A DNA stretch of 64,000 nt. Origin: VRUE01 sp036271315 (GTDB lineage: Bacteria; Actinomycetota; Thermoleophilia; Solirubrobacterales; 70-9). Location of the stretch: assembly GCA_036271315.1 (NCBI GenBank), contig DATBAV010000043.1, positions 17,170 to 81,169 of the forward strand, given 5' to 3'. The position numbers and the translations under genes were made by a program. A model generated the notes under the pieces. That model was not told the origin of the DNA, did not search any database, and worked only from the letters and a program-made list of their open reading frames with translations. This document shows, one piece after another, positions 23,825 to 32,071 of this stretch. Position 1 is the stretch's first letter, and every line of letters starts with the position of its first letter.

Positions 23825-25270
23825 ATGGCCACGCAGACGGTAAAGGCGGTCGATCACAAGCTTCTTGCCGCGGGCGAGTGGATCGAGACCGGCGAGTGGG
23901 GAGAGGTGAAGAGTCCTTACGACGGGACCGTGGTCGGCAGGGTCGCTGAAGGCGATGCCGCGCTCGTCGACCGGGCGGTCAAAGCCGCTCACGAGGCCTT
24001 TGAGACCGCCGACTTTCCCCAGTACGAGCGGGCCGCACTGCTCGACCGCGCCGCCGCGCTGGTTCGCGAGCGCCGCGACGACCTCGCCCTGACGATCTCC
24101 GCCGAGGCGGGCAAGCCGCTGAAGACGGCGACGGTCGAGGCCGAACGCTGCGTCGACACCCTGACCTTCTCGGCGACCGAGGCACGCAAACTGACCGGCG
24201 GCACCGTGCCGATGGCGGCGTCGGTGGCCGGCGTCGGCAAGCTCGGCGTGATGCTGCGCGTCCCCTACGGAGTGGTGGGCGCGATCAGTCCCTTCAACTT
24301 CCCACTCAACCTGGTCGCCCACAAGCTCGGCCCGGCGATCGCCGCCGGTAACGCGATCGTCCTCAAGCCGGCCGGCCAGACGCCGGTCTCGGCCCTGAAG
24401 CTGGCCGAGATCCTGGTTGAGGCGGGGCTGCCCGACGGCTGGCTCAGCGTCATCCCCGGGCCCGGCTCGGAGGTCGGCAACGCGATCGTCGAGCACGAGC
24501 TGACCCGCGCCCTCACCTTCACCGGCTCGGCCGGCGTCGGCTGGGGCATCCGCAGCAAGGTGCCGCACAAGAAGGTCAACCTCGAGCTCGGCTCCAACGC
24601 GCCGCTGATCGTCAACGCCGACGGCGACTGGGAGACGGCCGCCGACAAGGCCAAGCTGCACGCCTTCTCGCACGCCGGCCAGAGCTGCATCTCGATCCAG
24701 CGCATCCTCGTCCACGAGGAGATCGCCGACGCCTTCACGGAGCGGCTCGTCGCCAACACCCGGGAGCTGCGGGTCGGCGATCCGCTCGACTCCGAGACCG
24801 ACGTCGGCCCGCTGATCACGCCCGGCGACCGCGACCGGGTCAAGGAGTGGATCGACGAGGCGCTCGCCGCCGGCGCCACGCTGCTGACCGGCGGCGAGCT
24901 GGTCGACGAGGGCCGCTGCCTGGCTCCGACCCTGCTCGGCTCACCGCCCCGCGACGCCAAGGTCTGGTGCGAGGAGATCTTCGGCCCGGTGGCGACGATC
25001 GACCGCTTCTCCGACTTCGGCGCGGCGCTCGAGTCCGCCAACGACTCCAAGTTCGGCCTCCAGGCCGGCGTCTTCACCCGCGACGTCGGCCGCGGCCTCG
25101 AAGCGGCCAACACGCTCGAGTTCGGCGGCGTGCTGATCAACGAGGTGCCGACCTTCCGCGCCGACCAGATGCCCTACGGCGGCGTCAAGGACTCGGGCAA
25201 CACCCGCGAGGGCCCCTCGTTCGCGGTGATGGAGCTGACCGAGGAGCGCTTCGTGACGCTGCAGGGTTGA
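23825..25270 (+). CDS. Aldehyde dehydrogenase (GapN/lactaldehyde-type)
   Basis: A 481-aa NAD(P)-dependent aldehyde dehydrogenase of normal length. It has ISPFNFPLNLVAHKLGPAIA, VLKPAGQTP, FTGSAGVGW, the catalytic Glu in NLELGSNAPLIV and the catalytic Cys in AGQSCISIQRILVHE. The missing second Gly/Lys of the usual ELGGK (here ELGSN) resembles the lactaldehyde and GapN-like subgroup. A Shine-Dalgarno-like GAGGAG precedes the ATG at 23825. The physiological aldehyde is not evident. Confidence 0.92.
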   Translation: MATQTVKAVDHKLLAAGEWIETGEWGEVKSPYDGTVVGRVAEGDAALVDRAVKAAHEAFETADFPQYERAALLDRAAALVRERRDDLALTISAEAGKPLKTATVEAERCVDTLTFSATEARKLTGGTVPMAASVAGVGKLGVMLRVPYGVVGAISPFNFPLNLVAHKLGPAIAAGNAIVLKPAGQTPVSALKLAEILVEAGLPDGWLSVIPGPGSEVGNAIVEHELTRALTFTGSAGVGWGIRSKVPHKKVNLELGSNAPLIVNADGDWETAADKAKLHAFSHAGQSCISIQRILVHEEIADAFTERLVANTRELRVGDPLDSETDVGPLITPGDRDRVKEWIDEALAAGATLLTGGELVDEGRCLAPTLLGSPPRDAKVWCEEIFGPVATIDRFSDFGAALESANDSKFGLQAGVFTRDVGRGLEAANTLEFGGVLINEVPTFRADQMPYGGVKDSGNTREGPSFAVMELTEERFVTLQG

Positions 25271-25293
25271 GTGCCCGCGCAGGATTCCCGACC

Positions 25294-26622
25294 TTAGTCG
25301 TGCGGCCGCGCCATCTTGCGGTGATCCAGCGCCTCCTCCAGCACCGAGGGCTCGACGCCCTGCTCGAGCGCGACCTCACGCAGCGAGCGGCCTGACTCGG
25401 CCGCGGCCTTGACGATGTCGGCGGCGCGGTCGTAACCGATGTGGGGGTTGAGCGCGGTGGCCGTGGCCAGCGTCGCCTCGGCGTGGCGGGTCGTCATCTC
25501 CTCGTTGGCCTCGATCCCGGCGACGCACTTGACGTCGAGCAGGCGCGAGGCGGAGGCGAGCAGCTTGATCGAGTCGAGCAGGTTGCGGGCGATCAGCGGC
25601 ACCCGCACGTTGAGCTCGAACTGGCCCTGGCTGCCGGCGAGGGTGATCGCGGCGTCGTTGCCGACGACCTGGGCGGCGACCTGGATCACCACCTCAGGGA
25701 TCACCGGGTTGACCTTGCCGGGCATGATCGAGGAGCCCTTCTGCAGCTCGGGCAGGCGCAACTCGGCGAGCCCGGCGCGGGGCCCGGAGCCCATCAGCGC
25801 CAGGTCGTTGGCGATCTTGTTGAGCGAGATCGCGTAGACCTTGAGCGCGCCCGAGAGCTCGACCAGGGAGTCGCGGTTGCCCTGCGCCTCGAAGGGATCG
25901 AGCGGGGCGGAGATGTCGAGTCCGGTTTCGGCGCCGAGCCGCTCGCGCACCTTGGCGGCGAACTCGGGGTGGGTGTTGAGCCCGGTGCCGGTGGCGGTGC
26001 CGCCGAGCGGGATCTGGCCGACCCGCCGCAACGTCGCCTCGACCCGCTGGATGCCGAGCCGCACCTGCGCCGCGTAGCCGCCGAACTCCTGGCCGAGGGT
26101 GACCGGGACCGCGTCCATCAGGTGGGTGCGGCCGGCCTTGACCACGTCGGCGAACTGCTCCGCCTTGGCCTCCAGGGCGCTCTCCAGCGAGCCCATTGCC
26201 GGCAGCAGGTCGTGCGTGACCTCGCCCAGCGCTGCCAGGTGGACGGCAGAGGGAAAGACGTCGTTGGAGGACTGGCCCATGTTGACGTGGTCGTTGGGAT
26301 GGGCGCCCTCGCCAGCGAGGTTGGCGAGCACCTCGTTGGCGTTCATGTTGGAGGAGGTGCCAGAGCCGGTCTGGAAGACGTCGATCGGGAACTGGTCGTC
26401 GTGTTCGCCCGCGGCAACCGAGTCGCCCGCGGCGGCGATCCGCTCGGCCAGGGCCGAGTCGAGCTGGCCGAGCTCGCCGTTGACCAGCGCCGCGGCGGCC
26501 TTCAGCCGGCCCAGCCAGCGGACGACGGGAACGGGAACCCGCTCGCCGGAAACGGGGAAGTTGTCGACGGCCTTGGTGGTCTCGCCACCCCAGAGCTGCT
26601 CAGTCAAAGTCGGTGCCTCCAT
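25294..26622 (-). CDS. fumC: Class II fumarate hydratase
   Basis: A 442-aa fumarase interconverting fumarate and malate in the TCA cycle. Diagnostic stretches are FQTGSGTSSNMNANEVLAN, GEGAHPNDHVNMGQSSND, GRTHLMDAVPVTLGQEFGG and the family signature GSSIMPGKVNPVIPEV. The ATG at 26622 (MEAPTLTEQLWGGE) gives the family's usual length; a long upstream open frame overlapping the neighbouring gene was rejected. It is convergent with the aldehyde dehydrogenase at a distance of 23 nt. Confidence 0.95.
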   Translation of the reverse strand: MEAPTLTEQLWGGETTKAVDNFPVSGERVPVPVVRWLGRLKAAAALVNGELGQLDSALAERIAAAGDSVAAGEHDDQFPIDVFQTGSGTSSNMNANEVLANLAGEGAHPNDHVNMGQSSNDVFPSAVHLAALGEVTHDLLPAMGSLESALEAKAEQFADVVKAGRTHLMDAVPVTLGQEFGGYAAQVRLGIQRVEATLRRVGQIPLGGTATGTGLNTHPEFAAKVRERLGAETGLDISAPLDPFEAQGNRDSLVELSGALKVYAISLNKIANDLALMGSGPRAGLAELRLPELQKGSSIMPGKVNPVIPEVVIQVAAQVVGNDAAITLAGSQGQFELNVRVPLIARNLLDSIKLLASASRLLDVKCVAGIEANEEMTTRHAEATLATATALNPHIGYDRAADIVKAAAESGRSLREVALEQGVEPSVLEEALDHRKMARPHD

Positions 26623-26638
26623 CGAAGTCGTGGTCGCT

Positions 26639-27892
26639 TCAGCGTATTGAGCCGGCGGTTCCGCCTGCGTCCAAGTCGAGCAGCCTGGCCCTGCCGGTGA
26701 GTCCGAGCAGCGCCTGCGCCGTGGTCCAAGCGGGCGTCGGCGAGCTGCCCGGCCGGTAAGCGATCGAGCCGTCGCGGTGGGCGAGCGAGACCAGGTAATC
26801 GAGCGGACCGCGCTCGGATGGGGCGAGCGAGCGGCGCGGGTCGATCCCGGCGAGGCGCAGGGCGACCGTCGCCAGGCCGGTGCTCTGCGCGTTGGAGTCC
26901 CCGCCCGGCAGCGCCGGGAAACCACCGTCCGCCGATTGCGCCGAGCGGAGGAAGGCGCCCGCGCGCGCGAGCGCCGCGCTCCTTCCCCCGACGGCGAGGG
27001 CCCAGCTGGCGAGGCCGGTGGTGTCGATGTCTGGTTCCACGCCGGGGCGATAGCCGAAACCACCATTGGAAGATTGGTTGGCGACCAACCAGGCGGCGGC
27101 GTGGGCGGCGGCGCGGGGACGGGAGTCGCGCAGGGCGAGCACCGCCAGCGCGGTCGCGTTGACGTCGGCCCCGAAGGAGCCGTTGGCGGCCTGGGCGTGG
27201 AGTCGCGGTCCGACCAGCGCCGCGGCCGCGGCCGCCGGGCTGCCATCGCCGCGCAGGGCAAGGGCGAGGCGCGCCCAGGCTTCGCCGCGTTGGCGCCGGA
27301 GGAAGAGAATCGCGTTGGCGACCACTCGCCGCAGCCGTTTGGAGGACGGTCCCGCTTTTGCCGCCGCGCCGGGCGACCCAGCTCCGCCACCCGGATTCTG
27401 GGGGGAAACCGGTGGCGGTTGCGGCGAACCCTGCCCGTAGAGGGGGCCGTAGAAGAAGCTGACCGAGTCCCCTTCGGCCACCTGGGCCAGGCAGCCACCT
27501 GCCGAGAAGCGGCCGTTGACGGTCAGCGACCAGTAGCGATCCGGGGCGGCCGAGGCGTAGGGACCGATGCGGTCGATGAAGAAGTCACGGAAGCTCGGGT
27601 CCCAGTTGCCGCGCCAGGCGATGCCGGCGGTTCGCATCGCGTCGTCGAGAGCTCCCGTCGCGGTCGGCCCGGGCGCCGAGCTGGGGGAGCCGGAGCAGGG
27701 ATGGGCGCCGCTGCCGTCACCACCGTCGACGGGATGCGGCTGGGTGTCGACCGGGCCGTCGAAGAGCGGCGCCGGGGCGCCGGCGGCAGTGACGCTGAGC
27801 GCCACCACCGTGGCGCCGGCCGGTGCGGCAGGCGCCGCCACGGCCGCCGAGGCGACCGTGGCGAGAAGCGCTGCCGCTAGCCGGGCCCTCAC
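26639..27892 (-). CDS. Secreted transcobalamin-like protein, DUF4430-type domain before alpha/alpha barrel
   Basis: A 417-aa exported protein (signal peptide LAAALLATVASAAVAAPAAPA). Residues about 25-170 resemble the DUF4430/transcobalamin C-terminal beta domain (RYWSLTVNGRFSAGGCLAQV, GDSVSFFYGPLYG). Residues about 195-410 form prenyltransferase-like helical hairpin repeats with QAANGSFGADVNATALAVLA, SNGGFGYRPG and SADGGFPALPGGDSNAQST. Animal transcobalamin and intrinsic factor combine the same two folds to wrap cobalamin, but in the opposite order. The GTG start overlaps the stop of the companion gene (GTGA), and both lie behind a cobalamin riboswitch, so a cobalamin- or corrinoid-binding role is likely though unproved. 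Confidence 0.8.
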   Translation of the reverse strand: MRARLAAALLATVASAAVAAPAAPAGATVVALSVTAAGAPAPLFDGPVDTQPHPVDGGDGSGAHPCSGSPSSAPGPTATGALDDAMRTAGIAWRGNWDPSFRDFFIDRIGPYASAAPDRYWSLTVNGRFSAGGCLAQVAEGDSVSFFYGPLYGQGSPQPPPVSPQNPGGGAGSPGAAAKAGPSSKRLRRVVANAILFLRRQRGEAWARLALALRGDGSPAAAAAALVGPRLHAQAANGSFGADVNATALAVLALRDSRPRAAAHAAAWLVANQSSNGGFGYRPGVEPDIDTTGLASWALAVGGRSAALARAGAFLRSAQSADGGFPALPGGDSNAQSTGLATVALRLAGIDPRRSLAPSERGPLDYLVSLAHRDGSIAYRPGSSPTPAWTTAQALLGLTGRARLLDLDAGGTAGSIR

Positions 27893-29673
27893 TCGGAGAC
27901 GATCCGCCTCGCGTGGGTGAGCCGGACGGAGCCGTCTTCGGCCCGGGTGGCGGCGGTGAGGCGAAGCCTCAGCCGCGGCCGCTGGGCAAGCACCGTGGTG
28001 AGAGCGCCGCCGCCGTCGACCGCGACCGCCTGTGCCGCGCCCGAATCGAGCTCGAACCCGGCCGTGCCGAGCGTGCGCAGCGAGTCGCCCCGCCCCGTCC
28101 GGTACTGGACCGTGAGCGTGCCGCGGCAGCCGCCGACACCGTTGCCGCGCGGGCAGCGCAGACGGATCGCGATGCCACTTCCTTGCAGACGTGCCTTGCC
28201 GCGCAGGGACACGCGCGGCCCGTGCACCCGGCCGTGCTTCGCCTTCTTCAGCGGCGGGACCTCGACTTTCGGCGCGGGTCCCGGGTTCGCCGTCTTCGCG
28301 CCGAACTGGAGGAAGACGAGATCGCCAAGTCCGACCGTTTCGGCGGCCTCGCTTTGCGGCGAGCTACCGTCGAGGCTGGCCCGCCAGCCGTAGTCGGGCG
28401 TTTCGGCGACGCCGTCGAGCGAGTCGACGTGCACGCCGGCGCTGCCGGTCGACGCGTCGAAGCCGGCGACGCAACCGGACGGAGTGGACGCCGCCTTGGC
28501 GTCGGCGAGCACCTGCTCCAGGTCATCGCCGGTCTTGCTGTCGACCCGGCACATGCGCACGTTGCCGGCGCCCGGCCCGTGGTCGATCACCAGTGTGATC
28601 GGCACATCCGTGCCGGGCGCCACCGGCGCTACCGGCCGCACCGCCGGGCTGACCCCGTCGAGCCGAGCCGGAGGGGCCGTCGAGAAGCCGATGCCGCCCA
28701 GTGGCCGCACCGAGTCATAGGTCTCGAAAGCGCCGCCGGCGTATTCGCCGGTCCAGTCGAAGTGGCCGTCGGGCCGCTGCAGCGAGACCAGGTAGTCGAG
28801 CGGGGTCTTGCCCTGGGCGGTGGTCCATTCGGCGCTCTGGGGATCGATCCCGCACTGGATCAGGCCGCTGGTCACCCAGGAGGTGGTGTCGGTGTTGACG
28901 CCGATCCCGAACGATTCCGGCGGGGCGATGAAGCCGCCCGTCGCCGGGTCCTGCAGGGTGTGCAGCAGGGTCAGCGCTTTGCTCAGATCCGGGTCGCTCG
29001 GCGTGACCCCGGCGGCGCAGAAGGCGGCGACCACGGAACCGGTCATGTCAGTGTCGGCGGGGGCGCCCGGCGAGGCGTTCCAGGTCCAGCCGCCGTCAGG
29101 CAGCTGTTTGGTGCGCAGGTAGTCGACGATCTTGCGCAGGATCGGCTGCGGGGCGCCGGCCTGGTGCAGGGCGAGCACGCCGAAGATGTCGTCGTTGAGC
29201 AGCCCCGGTTCGCCGATCTGGGTGCCGTCGAACAGTTCGGCGATACGGGCGACGAGGTTGCTGGTCGTCGTGTCGGCGGTCGAGGCCGATAGCCGCGAGG
29301 GCTGGATCCCGCCGGCGACGCCGCTGAGGATTCCACGCTCGGCGTCGGTGCCGGCGCCCCCGGGTCCCGTCGTTTGCCATTCGTCCAGGTAGAAGTCCTG
29401 GGCGCTGGGGTTCGCCAGCGAGGTGCTGACATCGGCGGCGTTGATGCCGGCGGCGGCGAGGGCGATCATGCCCCAGTCGCTGCCGATGCTGCCGCTTTCT
29501 TCCTGGTTGGCCTGGAACCAATTGGCACCGCGATCCGCGGCGTGCTCGGCCTGGGCCGGGGTTACGTAAGCGCCCGCGCTGCCGGCCGCGACGGCCAGGG
29601 CCGCGAGGGCGATGCCCAGCGCGGCAAGTGTGCGCAGGGACCATCGGGGGGCGATTCTCTGTGGCGTATTCAT
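27889..29673 (-). CDS. Secreted transcobalamin/intrinsic-factor-like protein, alpha/alpha barrel then beta domain
   Basis: A 594-aa exported protein (signal peptide LAALGIALAALAVAAGSAGA). Residues about 35-330 are prenyltransferase-like helical repeats (NQEESGSIGSDWGMIALAAA, KQLPDGGWTWNASPGAPAD, LQRPDGHFDWTGEYAGGAF). A DUF4430-type beta domain follows at about 340-465 (VPITLVIDHGPGAG, YGWRASLDG, VGLGDLVFLQFG), then a Lys/Arg-rich C-terminal beta region. The domain order equals that of human intrinsic factor and transcobalamin. The ATG at 29673 has a good Shine-Dalgarno (AAGGAG). The cobalamin riboswitch just upstream is the strongest functional hint: expression should rise when B12 is scarce, as expected for a scavenging protein. 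Confidence 0.85.
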   Translation of the reverse strand: MNTPQRIAPRWSLRTLAALGIALAALAVAAGSAGAYVTPAQAEHAADRGANWFQANQEESGSIGSDWGMIALAAAGINAADVSTSLANPSAQDFYLDEWQTTGPGGAGTDAERGILSGVAGGIQPSRLSASTADTTTSNLVARIAELFDGTQIGEPGLLNDDIFGVLALHQAGAPQPILRKIVDYLRTKQLPDGGWTWNASPGAPADTDMTGSVVAAFCAAGVTPSDPDLSKALTLLHTLQDPATGGFIAPPESFGIGVNTDTTSWVTSGLIQCGIDPQSAEWTTAQGKTPLDYLVSLQRPDGHFDWTGEYAGGAFETYDSVRPLGGIGFSTAPPARLDGVSPAVRPVAPVAPGTDVPITLVIDHGPGAGNVRMCRVDSKTGDDLEQVLADAKAASTPSGCVAGFDASTGSAGVHVDSLDGVAETPDYGWRASLDGSSPQSEAAETVGLGDLVFLQFGAKTANPGPAPKVEVPPLKKAKHGRVHGPRVSLRGKARLQGSGIAIRLRCPRGNGVGGCRGTLTVQYRTGRGDSLRTLGTAGFELDSGAAQAVAVDGGGALTTVLAQRPRLRLRLTAATRAEDGSVRLTHARRIVSE

Positions 29674-29737
29674 GTCGCCAACTCCTTTTTCAAGGGCGGC
29701 GACGCACGCGCACAACCGTGTCGAGTGAGCCGGCCGC

Positions 29738-29935
29738 CTAGTCGCGAGGCGAACCTCATTACGACTCTCGACCGGATATTCGGGCTCGGGATCGTCCTCC
29801 TGACCACCCTTCCCGGACCTTTTTGTCGGCCCAGTGGGACTACCGGTCAGTCGTCACCCATACCGCTGCGCGTCAGCCCCGGATTCGCACCGGAGTTCCC
29901 CGCGTCGTGAGTCGGCGCCACCCTAACACGGCGTC
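29738..29935 (-). promoter_or_regulatory. Cobalamin riboswitch
   Basis: On the minus strand the leader contains GGGGAACTCCGGTGCGAATC, the conserved core of the adenosylcobalamin riboswitch. It is followed by a GCTGACGCGCAGCGGTA stem, a CCCACTGGGCC box in place of the usual GCCACTG, and a GGTCAGGAGGAC stretch matching the B12-box region near 29795-29806. It lies 65 nt upstream of the 594-aa transcobalamin-like gene and should shut it off when cobalamin is bound. The edges are approximate. Confidence 0.88.
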
Positions 29936-29945
29936 GCGGAGCTGC

Positions 29946-30419
29946 TCAGCCGCCCGCCTGGCCGGCGTCGAACCCTTCGCGGTAGACGCGCAGGAAGTCC
30001 GCCGAGGGCGGGCGGTTGTCCGGGCTGTAGCGGGCGGCGGCGGTGAGGCGGCGGATCAGCTCGGCATGGATGCCGTCGGTTTGGGAGGCGCCGCGTTCGG
30101 CGGCGCCGAGCAGGTAGCCGAGTCGCAGGTTGGCGTCGCCACCCGGTTCGGCTCGTGCTTCCGCGTTGAGCTTCGTCGCCACCCCGACCAGTGCGGTGCC
30201 GACCGTGGCCAGATCGCCGGCCTTCTGGTTCTCAGCGAGGCATTCGCTGATCGAAGTCTCGCCCAGTTTGACTTCGCCGGGGGCGGTGTGCAGTGCCTTC
30301 AGGTAGGCGCCTTCGCCTTCGAGGCAGGCAACCGGCGTCGTGTCGCTCGGCTGCCCGCAGGCGCTGAGAAGGAGCCCGGCCCCAAGGCAGACTGATGTGG
30401 CAATGACTCGGAATCGCAC
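29946..30419 (-). CDS. Small lipoprotein of unknown function
   Basis: A 157-aa protein with an N-terminal lipoprotein signal, LGAGLLLSACGQPSD; the lipobox LSAC gives Cys21 as the acylated residue. The mature part is mostly helical and polar, with two further Cys residues. No known domain is recognised. The start is GTG at 30419. It lies upstream of, and on the same strand as, the cobalamin riboswitch, but the riboswitch follows its stop by about 10 nt and so does not control it. Confidence 0.75.
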   Translation of the reverse strand: MRFRVIATSVCLGAGLLLSACGQPSDTTPVACLEGEGAYLKALHTAPGEVKLGETSISECLAENQKAGDLATVGTALVGVATKLNAEARAEPGGDANLRLGYLLGAAERGASQTDGIHAELIRRLTAAARYSPDNRPPSADFLRVYREGFDAGQAGG

Positions 30420-30542
30420 ATCGAATCCATATCAAGCCGCCCTGTCGAGGGCATTACTCAGCGGTTTCGTACTTATTTGGTCTTGCGGTTCCATAGTGAC
30501 TACTAAGAGAATCTAGATATATAAATCGATTCTGGAGGCTCG

Positions 30543-31262
30543 ATGATTCCGATCCACAACACATGCAACACGGTCGTCATGCTGCTCGTTGCCGGCGGCG
30601 TGGGACTGATTGGTGGGATCGGAGCTGGTCTTCTCGAAATACGCCGCGACCCCAAAAAGGCAAAAGAGTGCCGCAAAGCGATCGCCTCCTGTGTCCTTCT
30701 AGGGGGCATCGCGGCGGTTGCGATCCTCTACTTCTTTCCGCCCGAAGAAGTGGTCGGCTCTGTGACGGTTGAAGGCTTGACCAAGCCCATCAAGGAATAC
30801 GACCTGACGAAACTAGTCGCACTCGCCCTGATCGTCGGGTCTGCGGGTGCAAATTTTCTCCTCGTCATGCAGAAAAAGACCCTCGATCTCCTTGAAGCGG
30901 AAAAAGAAACGGCGGAAGCGGAAAAGGAATCGGCGGAAAAAGAAGGCGAAGCGAACACGGCTAAGGCAACGGCTTCCGAGGCAATGGTTGGTGTGGGCAA
31001 TCAGGTGCCGGCACTAGTCAGCGCAAGTGTCATAAAAGCGGCGACGCCAACCATCCGCAAAGCACTTGAAAAAGCCGGGGCTCGAAAAGCAACGAAAGCG
31101 CTTCCTCCGGAGATTGTCACCTCCGTGCTCAAGGAGGTTGCGGAGAAGACCGAAGAAGCAGCCGAAGCATTGATCGAACCGGTGGTTCAGGATGCTCAAG
31201 AGCGAATTCTCGTCGGCCCGCCGGAGCAAGCTTCGGAGCAGTCACATCCAAGTGACCGTTAG
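30543..31262 (+). CDS. Membrane protein with coiled coil, low-GC, unknown function
   Basis: A 239-aa protein. It has an N-terminal membrane segment (VVMLLVAGGVGLIGGIGAGL, residues 12-31), a second one (ASCVLLGGIAAVAILYFF, about 48-65) and a third (LVALALIVGSAGANFLLVM, about 91-109). A Lys/Glu/Ala-rich coiled coil follows (about 110-145, EAEKETAEAEKESAEKEGEA), then a helical tail. No family is recognised. Base composition and codon use are much less GC-biased than the surroundings, and the 120-bp leader is A/T-rich, so recent transfer is likely. The ATG at 30543 follows a TTCTGGAGGCTCG ribosome-binding site. Confidence 0.75.
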   Translation: MIPIHNTCNTVVMLLVAGGVGLIGGIGAGLLEIRRDPKKAKECRKAIASCVLLGGIAAVAILYFFPPEEVVGSVTVEGLTKPIKEYDLTKLVALALIVGSAGANFLLVMQKKTLDLLEAEKETAEAEKESAEKEGEANTAKATASEAMVGVGNQVPALVSASVIKAATPTIRKALEKAGARKATKALPPEIVTSVLKEVAEKTEEAAEALIEPVVQDAQERILVGPPEQASEQSHPSDR

Positions 31263-31281
31263 GAGGGTGCGGGCACGCGGA

Positions 31282-32001
31282 TCAGTCGCCGCGGGGCGAG
31301 ACGCCGCCGGAGTGAATCGTCCCGATGCCGCCAGGAGGCCCGGTCGGCAGTTTCTGCGGCGGCGAGCTGGGCCGGGGCTTGCGCGGCTTGCGTTCGCTGG
31401 CCGGGCCCGTGGGGAAGACTTCGACCCATTCGGCGAGCTGAAACATGGCGGCCGGCGCATGCTGCCAGGAGAGGTGGAGGTGGTTGCCGCAGCCGTGCCC
31501 GGCGTCGCCGTTGTAGCCGACCCAGCGGAAGGGCGGCACCGGCTCGTTCTGCACTGGCTCGGCCCATTCGGCGAGGCGGGTGATCGGCGCCCAACTGGCG
31601 TCGCATTTACCGGGAGTCCCGTTTAGCGGCACCACGTCGACGGCGACGCCGTTGTAGTGATCGGAGCCTTTGACGTGGCACATGTTGCAGCCGACGTGTT
31701 CGCCGTTGGGCAGGGGCCCCGAGTAGCCGTCGGTGACGTAGATCGGGTAGCGGGCGGCGATCCAGCGCAGATCGCCGAGGATGCGCTTGTCGACCATGTC
31801 GCCTTCTTCGTGCGGGATCGAGGCCGGGATCGCCACGATTTCGCCGGGCGTGTGGACCACCCTGGTTGCCGTCGGCCCGGCGCTGGCCTGCGCCGCCCAG
31901 AGCAGGCAGATCGCCGCCACGGCGGCAATTCCAACCAGCGCGCGGCTGGCGAGCGCAGCGCGGCAGGCGAGTTGCCAGATCGTCTGTGAAGTACCCCTCA
32001 C
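31282..32001 (-). CDS. Exported M15/VanY-like peptidase-fold protein
   Basis: A 239-aa protein with a hydrophobic export segment (ALVGIAAVAAICLLWAAQA, about residues 20-38). The mature part has YIYVTDGYSG-like sequence at the start of the fold, SDHYNGVAVDVVPLNG and GCGNHLHLSWQHAPA; the H...D...HLH arrangement is the zinc site of M15 D-Ala-D-Ala carboxypeptidase-like folds. Several Cys residues (GCNMCHVKG, KCDAS, GHGCGN) may form disulfides. Cell-wall hydrolysis is plausible but unproved. The GTG at 32001 was chosen because longer starts overlap the divergent gene. Confidence 0.68.
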   Translation of the reverse strand: MRGTSQTIWQLACRAALASRALVGIAAVAAICLLWAAQASAGPTATRVVHTPGEIVAIPASIPHEEGDMVDKRILGDLRWIAARYPIYVTDGYSGPLPNGEHVGCNMCHVKGSDHYNGVAVDVVPLNGTPGKCDASWAPITRLAEWAEPVQNEPVPPFRWVGYNGDAGHGCGNHLHLSWQHAPAAMFQLAEWVEVFPTGPASERKPRKPRPSSPPQKLPTGPPGGIGTIHSGGVSPRGD

Positions 32002-32071
32002 GCCCTCGCTTATCGACCGCCCCGGGGGGTGACCTTGAGGGCTGCATGTCCCCGGTAGGGTTCTGACCGGT

